Below, one piece after another: positions 57,055-64,000 of a DNA stretch of 64,000 bases. The stretch is taken from positions 496,001-560,000 of the forward strand of contig JAZGUH010000259.1 of NCBI GenBank assembly GCA_037893225.1. The letters are read 5' to 3'. The position numbers were made by a program, and so were the translations under genes. The notes beneath the pieces are model-generated. The model ran no database searches and was not told where the DNA came from. It worked only from the letters and a program-made list of their open reading frames with translations. Source of the DNA: Hippasteria phrygiana. Lineage: Eukaryota; Echinodermata; Asteroidea; Valvatida; Goniasteridae. How positions within the stretch are numbered: the first letter of the stretch is position 1; every line of letters starts with the position of its first letter.

Positions 57055-59230
57055 TCATTCCCGTCTGGGTCGCCTCCGCAGACTGCCGTAGTCTTCGTAC
57101 TCACTGATGGAGCGAGGTCTCTTGCTGACGTGAACCTGGGACTGAGCGGTCAGCTGGAGTTGGATGGCAGCCATGTTGAGCTTGCCCGAGGTCGTCAAGA
57201 TTTCCTTCAGTGCAAGCATCTTGGCACTGTACAGCACAATGTGAGCCACGGGCGGGCGGGGGGCTGGTAACCCTAAGCAACTCTCGTTGCTGGAATTGAG
57301 ACTGTCTGGGTCATCTTCCACGTCCTTCCCTTCCTCGTCCTCCGACATCTGTGATTTCCACCGCCGGCTGAATGCCATCTCCGCAGGGCTCTCGGCCTTC
57401 ATGACCGACTCCATGGTCATGCCAGGGAAGGCACTCCCATTGCTTCTCGTGCTCAAGAAGTCATTGAAATCAGTCTCCGAGTTCAACATGGTGTCGCTGC
57501 AAGAAGCATCTACAAACGGTGCGGTTGCGTTTCCGGCTTCAACACCCTTCACATCAGTTCTCTGGCTGTTTGAGGGAAGTACTACCTTCTGATGCCTGTT
57601 GCTTCTCAAGACAATATTTGAATTGATGTCCTCCCTCGTTCTTCTGTGCGCCTCGTCTTTTTTGGTCTCTTTGATTGTCTTTGGTTCCTCCTTCCTAACA
57701 CCCTCTTTAACATCCTCAGTCTTTGCCTCCTTCTCGTTTCCGTTTTCTCTCTCCGGTTCCTCCTCCAAGTTAAACCTACCAGACCTACCTGATTCCACCT
57801 CGACCAACTCCCGGATGTCGGCGGAGAACCGCGTCAGCGAGGCGATGAACCGCTTGGCCCACGTGATGTGCAGAACGGGGGTGGTACTCCCCTCTTCCCA
57901 CAGACAGATGCCATCGTAGAAACGCAGAAAGTAGCCGTAGCATTCTGGATCATTGATGACCTTAACGGCCACCTCTGAGCTGCCGGCTGAGCCTGTCTTG
58001 ACGATGAAAGGGATCAGATCGTTCGCTATCTCCATAAACTCTTTGTACACCTCCTCGTCCTCCCTGTTGTAATTATACCTGTTGCAGAAAACAACCAGGG
58101 ATTGATTTCAATAATCAGCCTGAAATTCTAAGTGGTGTAACTAAAGATTCTTGATTCTTGCACTCAAGGCCTTGGTTCCTAGCTTACACCCCCACCCCCC
58201 CCCCCCCCCCCCCCCCCCTTGTGGAAGATGAGGACAGAATCAACCTGCACCAACCTGACCAGGCAAATGTAACACATTAAGGCAATGGAATTAAACATCA
58301 AAGCATATAGAACCAACCGGCTGATGACAGCGGATGCTTCTGCCCACTGTTCCATGGCCGTCTTATACTCAAGCTGGCGGTACAGGTGTCCCCCAAGGTA
58401 CGTGTATGGGTACACGTGGTGATTATCGTAGTCATTCTGTGCTGCCCTGATTGCTTCTTGGAATAGCTCGATGGTCGACGGCCTCTCTGGCGTTGGGTCT
58501 ATACTCTCCAGATCACCAAGGTTACCTAGTGCCATTGGGTACCTGGAAAATGAACAAAGTGTGATTTTAACCTAGATTTGCATAAAATTACTGGAGGGCA
58601 GTGAAGCAGTAGCAGATTTTGGGCCGGGGGGGGGGGGGGGGAGATTTTTTTAAAAAGATGACCCCATTTTCTTGAGCAGAATTCTTTTATAGGTGTCCCC
58701 ATTTTTCTCTTTACCCCATAACAATTTAAAAGTGGAGGGTGGAAGATGTTAGCACCAGCTCTGAAACGGTAGTGATTTTTCCGGAAAAAAATAAACAAAC
58801 ATAAAAAAAAAAAAAATACAAAGGGGGGGGGGCAGCAAGTTCATTTCATCAAAAGCACAACAGCTGTGTCTCAGCTTTTGTGTAAAAATAAATCAAACTT
58901 TTATTTTCATTTTCCATGTTTAATTTAACTTTCATGCTAAACAGCTTGTTTGGACTCCATTAGCGACCAATATTTCTTCAAAACTTTATTGATGGGTTAT
59001 TTTCAAGGACTGATTTGACCACGGTTAAAAACGAGCATTTTAGATCATGTTTGAATTCTGTAACACATGGTAATACGAACACTTGAAAACAAATTGAACT
59101 GGATATCCAATGCATTTTCTTTTAAGGCCGTTTTGTATTCTGTCATTTGACAATAATGTTGAAATCTATTCAGAAAATATTATACTTACTTTTTGAGATG
59201 TCCTAGATCATAAAGCAACCACATCAGTTC
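57055..59230 (-). CDS. MEN1: MEN1 (menin), C-terminal three exons; 5' part off window
   Basis: Menin is a nuclear scaffold that tethers MLL/KMT2-type histone methyltransferase complexes and binds JunD. Exons in transcript order: 59230-59190, 58542-58318 and 58078-57055 (stop TGA at 57057-57055). They give 429 codons plus stop, with phases agreeing at both junctions. The first exon reads ELMWLLYDLGHLKK, as in human. The second begins YPMALGNLGDLESIDPTPER. The third begins YNYNREDEEVYKEF and continues with FLRFYDGICLWEEGS and TPVLHITWAKRF. After a charged, low-complexity linker, the end has AAIQLQLTAQSQV and RRRPRRE, corresponding to the conserved human C-terminus with a nuclear-localisation-type basic cluster. 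The linker is longer than in human. Upstream exons, including the large N-terminal domain, were not found up to 64000 and are presumed beyond the edge. The intron 58079-58317 contains a run of over 20 C. Confidence 0.95.
58945..59135 (+). repeat. Dispersed repeat family R2, copy in MEN1 intron
   Basis: It shares with 51385 and 33525 the blocks ggactccattagcgaccaat, tttcaaggactgattt and cttgaaaacaaattgaactg. No coding content. Confidence 0.7.
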
Positions 59231-59462
59231 CTAAAGAAAACAGAAAAACATAACATCAGAACCCACACCACATGTAAAAGGGTTTTGTCCATTCACACGA
59301 CAGGCTTTCAAGCAGACCCAGGTGAAAATGTAGGAGAAGAGTATGATAAAAATCAGACAGAAATATTTCTCAGGAGGTACTTGTACCATCTTTAGAAAAC
59401 AGCAAGCTCTCAGATTGAAACTAATCGGGTTTATTTTTAATCATTGCCAAAGCTGTAAACAT

Positions 59463-59909
59463 CAGTCTTGTTGACCTGACTTGCTGACTTGACTTGAATC
59501 GGACTCGAGTCGCAATTTTTTTGACTTGAGACTTGACTTGACTTGGAAAAAAATGACTTGTGACTCGACTTGACTTGAATAAATTTGACTTCCTGACATT
59601 AACACTTCTGTTAAAATAAACACAAACATACAGGTATCAGTTAAAAAACAAGCATGTAGCACATACATGTATTTAGCAAGCTGGGTGTCCAGTACGTATG
59701 CAGGGCCGCAGCGCTGGCCGAGCTGCATGGAGAATTGTCAAAATAGCACACCAGGTTGATTTTGTACAGTGCATGCATGCTAGCCTACGCATTGTCATTT
59801 TGTCATTGGAATTTTTATTTACTAACAATTGACTCGAGACTTGGTACTTGACTTGAAAAAAATTGACTTGGGACTTGACTTGGGAAAATATGACTTGGTT
59901 ACAACACTG
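59463..59909. mobile_element. hAT-type MITE, 447 bp, ACTTG-rich, second copy
   Basis: It is the same family as 17912-18389: CAGTCTTGTTGACCTGACTT start and TTACAACACTG end. Its own duplication is GTAAACAT (59455-59462 and 59910-59917). The two copies are nearly identical over the core, which suggests fairly recent spread. It lies upstream of the last visible MEN1 exon. Confidence 0.93.
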
Positions 59910-59917
59910 GTAAACAT

Positions 59918-62385
59918 AGAGCAAGTTCAGTTGGGTGACTAGAGTCGACTAGACTTAACCATAGTCAAACTAGATGTCACTCGAATGCTGCATGGTTTGA
60001 CTAGCTAGTCCAACTGGATCAACCTACATGTACATGTACATTGTACATGTGTATAGCTCCGGAGCACTGTTTCTCTAGTCAAATTCGAGAGTTACGTCAC
60101 AGTTTCAAGATGGAGGATAGGTAAACTGGGGCAAGTCATATGGAAACGTTTACCCGGTTTTGTCTCATAAAAGAATTGAACACACGCGCGCTCTGTGGAG
60201 CGATGTGTACACAAGGTTGCGGGCCACTGACCTGCAGTGCAGGGTAGTTCCATTGTGGGAATGGGTAAATATACAATGGCACAATGAGGGGACAGGCATA
60301 GTGTAAGCATACAACAGTAACAAATTGTTGTGTAGTTCCATGTATTTTAATGCTTTACTCTTCTGATCAAAACACCAATGTAACCACTGAATAACGCGTA
60401 CGCAGAAGCAGAAGTCACTAACGTACGTGGATGTAGTTGAAATTTGGCGCGCGCGGCCTGTACAGTTCCCAACCCCCTACGAGTTTTAATGGTACGATCC
60501 AATAAATAGGACTGAAAATCAGCTTTAATTGTAAAATATCACTTTAAATTAATCCCAAAACTTAAAATAATAGCTTGACAAATAGTCTTACATATTAATA
60601 ATTATTAAAAACTATATTAGATATTGTAGAATTGTAGCATTTGACGAAGAAAGACACCGAGTAATAATTTATGACGTCACAAATGAAGCTTTGCGCGCTT
60701 GTGCATCCGGGACCTTCAGACGAAAGGTCATTTCAGACGCTAGCTGTTAATGGACAGTCTTTTTAAAAGGCTTTCTTCCGACGAAATTATTTAACCAATC
60801 AAAATAGGTTTTATATCACAAGAAAGCTAACAATCAGCATATTCATAAACCGCTAGGCCCGAAGCAGCCTGGTCACGGTGAAACGAGTGAGGGCTTGCGA
60901 AAGCGGGTCATGTACGAAGAAACTCGCTGTTTTGCCAACTCTCCCACGTAAAAACGAGGACATCTTGCAGACTTACTATGTTTTTTCCAACGAAACTGAG
61001 GAACTGACTGGTATTATTTCTAGGTTTTGGATTTGATGAATAGTTGTTCTTGTGACTCCCGGGCGGCCCAATACTAGCAATGAAAGCACTTTTTTATAAA
61101 ATCACTTTTTCATGAAAAAATGCTAATTTTCCCTATGTACGCAGGCCGCACGGAGCGGATGAGACAACGTTTCCATATGTTTGCAAACATTTACGATAAA
61201 TTGTAGGTTTTGTCCATCCTCCATCTCCATAGTTTAGTCGGCAGGGTTGGTAAAAACATCACGCCAAATTGATAATAACTCTTTGCAATAAGATAAGATA
61301 ATTATTTATTGTACTAAAGTTAAGAGGATAAATAATAGTAAATAAAAATGACGTTCTTTGCATAGATATTTGACGTAGTTGATCGACTACATGTAGATGC
61401 GTTCGAGTGAAAAACAGACCACGCATGCGTGATGTAAATTGCAAATTGACAAAAGGGACTAGGTCAGCAGCACTCGAACTTGCTCATAGCTTTAACCAAA
61501 ATAGTGTTTCACAGTTCCACAATGACTACAAGCACACAAGTATTTTATTAAACCTTCTTCCTTACAGAAATCTATTTCAGGTAATTAAATACATTCGATA
61601 TAAAAATATAACATTGAAAGATTAGATAAAACACCCTTAAAACTCAGCAGTATAAATAAGTAATTCATTTCTTTGTTCATTAATAACTAACACAATAAAA
61701 TGCGTACATTTCAAGATCATGACAAAGTGAATAAAATTGGGGGAAAAAATATATAACAATTTTGATGTATTTTTCACTCATTGTATTTTCACAGTTCAAG
61801 TTGTGTGTGTATATTTAAAACACACTTGAGTCCTTCCGCATTGCAAAACATTTGTTCCGAAATTCTCCATCAATTTTTAAACACAGTGACTCAGCTTGAC
61901 TCAGTTATAAGAATGACAAATACCCAAACCACATGCCGTCATTGTGTTGGAAAAAGGTTAATATATGAGGAAACGTGCACGTGTATCTATATATACTAGG
62001 GAGATTGCTTATTGGGTAATTAATCCGGCTGGTTTCAGTGACTCACTATTAAGCAGTCTTTCTATTCGTACCATCGCTGCATTTTTTTTTTCAATTTCAA
62101 AATTAACCAGCAAGGTGGGTTTGCCACCCCCACACTGCTACTATTAACTCCTGCATAAACAAGAGTCCATTCCGTAGTCCAGACTATAGAGTCCCACTGA
62201 ATGAATCGATCTGTATCAATTCACAAATGAACGTACATGCAGGCTACATGGCTATCATGTGACCTTTCTGATGTGGGATTCAACCCACAGCCGTAATAAA
62301 GTGTGTTGGTTAATAACACTTCTGCACATGACCGGTCCGCTTATTTGAATACAATTAAAAAGAAACATTCCGTCTGAACAAACTA
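59918..62385. other. MEN1 intron or flank, no gene seen
   Basis: It holds gacta-rich words (59935-60010), ACATGT microsatellite near 60030, and CpG-containing sequence at 60100-60470 and 60640-60960. I searched the reverse strand by eye for menin N-terminal motifs (such as WHGKGNEDR) and did not find them. Confidence 0.5.
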
Positions 62386-62650
62386 GGGTTCAAGTTGGCC
62401 GAGAGCCAACTCCTTGGACTTTCACATTGGGTGTGTCTGGTTTGAATCCCACCATGATAACCCCTGTGAAATCGATCGAGAATCCTAGCATATGCTTGGG
62501 AATGTGGGGGTTTTCCCCCCAGCTTAAACTCTGGGAATTTCCAACCACATTTGCAGTAGATGCTTCCTTCCTCGTCTCTTCGGTACAAATTCTTGGTTAG
62601 GTTGTGGTGCAGTCGTGTATTTATATAATTGCCAAATATAAATAGCTAAA
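62386..62650 (+). repeat. tRNA-derived SINE
   Basis: An A-box-like agttggccgagagcc and a B-box tggtttgaatcccacc are correctly spaced. A unique body follows that ends near 62640 in AT-rich DNA. The minus-strand open frame over it is incidental. Confidence 0.68.
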
Positions 62651-62866
62651 TCAGTAAGTTGTAATATGAAATTAAAAGCTGGGTTTGTTTTAATTAAACA
62701 AAAAAGAGCAGTTATAAAAATACACGCGACGCCGGTCCTGAAGTGTATTTTTCCTCAGCCGGTTTGATAACAGAAAAGTCTGTTTTCACATCAGCCACAC
62801 TGGGGAAAATCACATCAGTTTAAAGCGCTTGTCCTTTCAGTGTAAGAAGGAATTTGTTAAAGTGTG

Positions 62867-63138
62867 GAAGTGCTGTGGCCTGGTGGTTTGGCACATTGAA
62901 TTCTGCAGGTTGTGGGTTCGAGCCCAGTCCTGGGCTATAGCACTTCTACGCTTAATATGGGTAGAGGCATTATTAATGTCTTGCAGTGGACTAGTTACCC
63001 ATCCCGACCCTATTCATACTGTGAAGAGATTAGCTGGCAGTCTTGTTTCAGTGTGAGGGGCTGGTTCTTTCACATAATCCTCTGTAGCTCACACCTCGAG
63101 TGCCCTAGGGCTTGTGATGCGTGATTTGCATTAAACAA
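62867..63138 (+). repeat. tRNA-derived SINE, forward member of an inverted pair
   Basis: It has an A-box tggcctggtggtttgg and a B-box gtgggttcgagcccag. A long body (gggtagaggcattattaatg, cccatcccgaccctattcat) follows, ending in an A-rich tail. The same element is present in reverse at 63412-63720. Confidence 0.88.
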
Positions 63139-63411
63139 AAAATATATACAAATATAAAAATGCCCTTTCGTCCATATGAGATCACATTCAGAGATTTGTT
63201 TCCTTTCTCTATCAATACCATGAACATCTACATGTATTGTCTGTATGGTTTCGCCCACAATGAGTCACGGTTCTGTTGAGACAGCATGCATCCATGTGAA
63301 TAATAAAAATATGACTGTTACTAACTATCTTGAATGATAATTATGTTGACAAAGTGCATGATTTTTCCGGGGCAGGAGGGGGAGGGTGAGGGTGAGATGG
63401 GGGAGGAGGGG

Positions 63412-63720
63412 ATTTTTTTTTATGCAAATCGCCCATGACAAGGCCAAAGGCCACTCAAGGTGTGGGCTACAGAGGAAAGTGTGGAAGAACCAGCCCCTCA
63501 CACTGAAACAAGACAAGATAATCTGATCTCTTCACAGTATGAATAGGGTCGGGATGGGTAACTAGTCCACTACAAGGCATTAATAATGCCTCTACCCATA
63601 TTAAGTGAGAAGTGCTATAGCCCAGGACTGGGCTCGAACCCACAACTTGCAGAATTACCCGCAGACCACGAATTCAATGCTTCAAACCACTAGGCCATGC
63701 TACTTCCACGTAAATGAGGC
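63412..63720 (-). repeat. tRNA-derived SINE, reverse member of an inverted pair
   Basis: Read on the minus strand it has tggcctagtggtttg and gtgggttcgagcccagtcct, followed by the same body as 62867-63138 and an oligo-A tail (the T run at 63413-63421). It retains about 20 bp between the boxes that the forward copy lacks. Confidence 0.88.
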
Positions 63721-63914
63721 CCACACCCTATTTTTTTCCTCATTTCTCAATTTCTCATTTCTATTTACAGCTATTGGCCCACAAACATGTAGATGTGTAT
63801 GACTACTGATAAATCTGAATGCCTTCTAATAAACTTCCGAATATAATACTGAATATCGTAATATCGTAATACATGTTGTTAATGGTAATACCGACTTTAA
63901 AACTGACACTGCAA

Positions 63915-64000
63915 AACCATTAGATGTGATTATCTATTCAAAATGGACAGGAAGATTAGACGGATGTGATTTTAACGATGAGGGTCTAAAAACATATCCG
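63915..64000. mobile_element. Left end of a TIR element cut by the window edge
   Basis: The sequence attagatgtgattatctattc, then atggacaggaagatta, then gattttaacgatgagggtct matches the left arm of the element at 33699-33999. Confidence 0.7.

Noticed and set aside
57055..57270. A second gene overlapping the MEN1 stop on the plus strand
   Set aside because: No homology, and the frame is the complement of the conserved menin C-terminus.
57287..57919. Plus-strand open frames opposite MEN1
   Set aside because: Antisense shadows of the conserved menin exon.

Overview
This is metazoan nuclear DNA, not a microbial locus. It is AT-rich, has long introns with GT/AG splice sites, and is full of SINEs, MITEs and tandem repeats. 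The three genes I recognise best resemble their vertebrate homologues. Together with the repeat style (tRNA-type SINEs, GGGCCCAATTTCATGG-type and piggyBac-like MITEs), this suggests a marine invertebrate, perhaps a deuterostome such as an echinoderm, hemichordate or cephalochordate. The taxon is an inference, not a reading.

Layout. 1-3030: an exact 200-bp satellite with a 600-bp higher-order period. 3031-12044: about 9 kb of non-coding, repeat-rich DNA. 12045-14307: the same 200-bp satellite in inverted orientation, here with a partial 800-bp period. 14308-17688: nested MITEs. 17689-23703 (+): XRCC3, five coding exons with the first short exon not found. 23704-28109: spacer with SINEs and MITEs. 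28110-37154 (+): ANKEF1, eight coding exons that assemble to a 786-residue protein. 37155-57054: a 20-kb spacer with no recognisable gene. 57055-59230 (-): the last three exons of MEN1 (menin), whose 5' exons must lie beyond the right edge. 59231-64000: MEN1 intron or flank with hAT MITEs and an inverted SINE pair.

The genes are unrelated in function: homologous-recombination repair, an ankyrin/EF-hand protein, and a chromatin scaffold. ANKEF1 and MEN1 are convergent. Nothing indicates an operon-like or co-functional system.

The most informative content is mobile. By reading flanks I found eight elements with perfect target-site duplications. Four hAT-type MITEs have 8-bp TSDs, three elements have 9-bp TSDs, and one pogo-like/TTAA pair is nested in a SINE. 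There are also two families of TTAA-flanked MITEs, one of which has ends that mimic telomere repeats (CCCTAACCC). The inverted satellite arms around a 9-kb loop resemble a giant foldback structure and are the best candidate for something undescribed.
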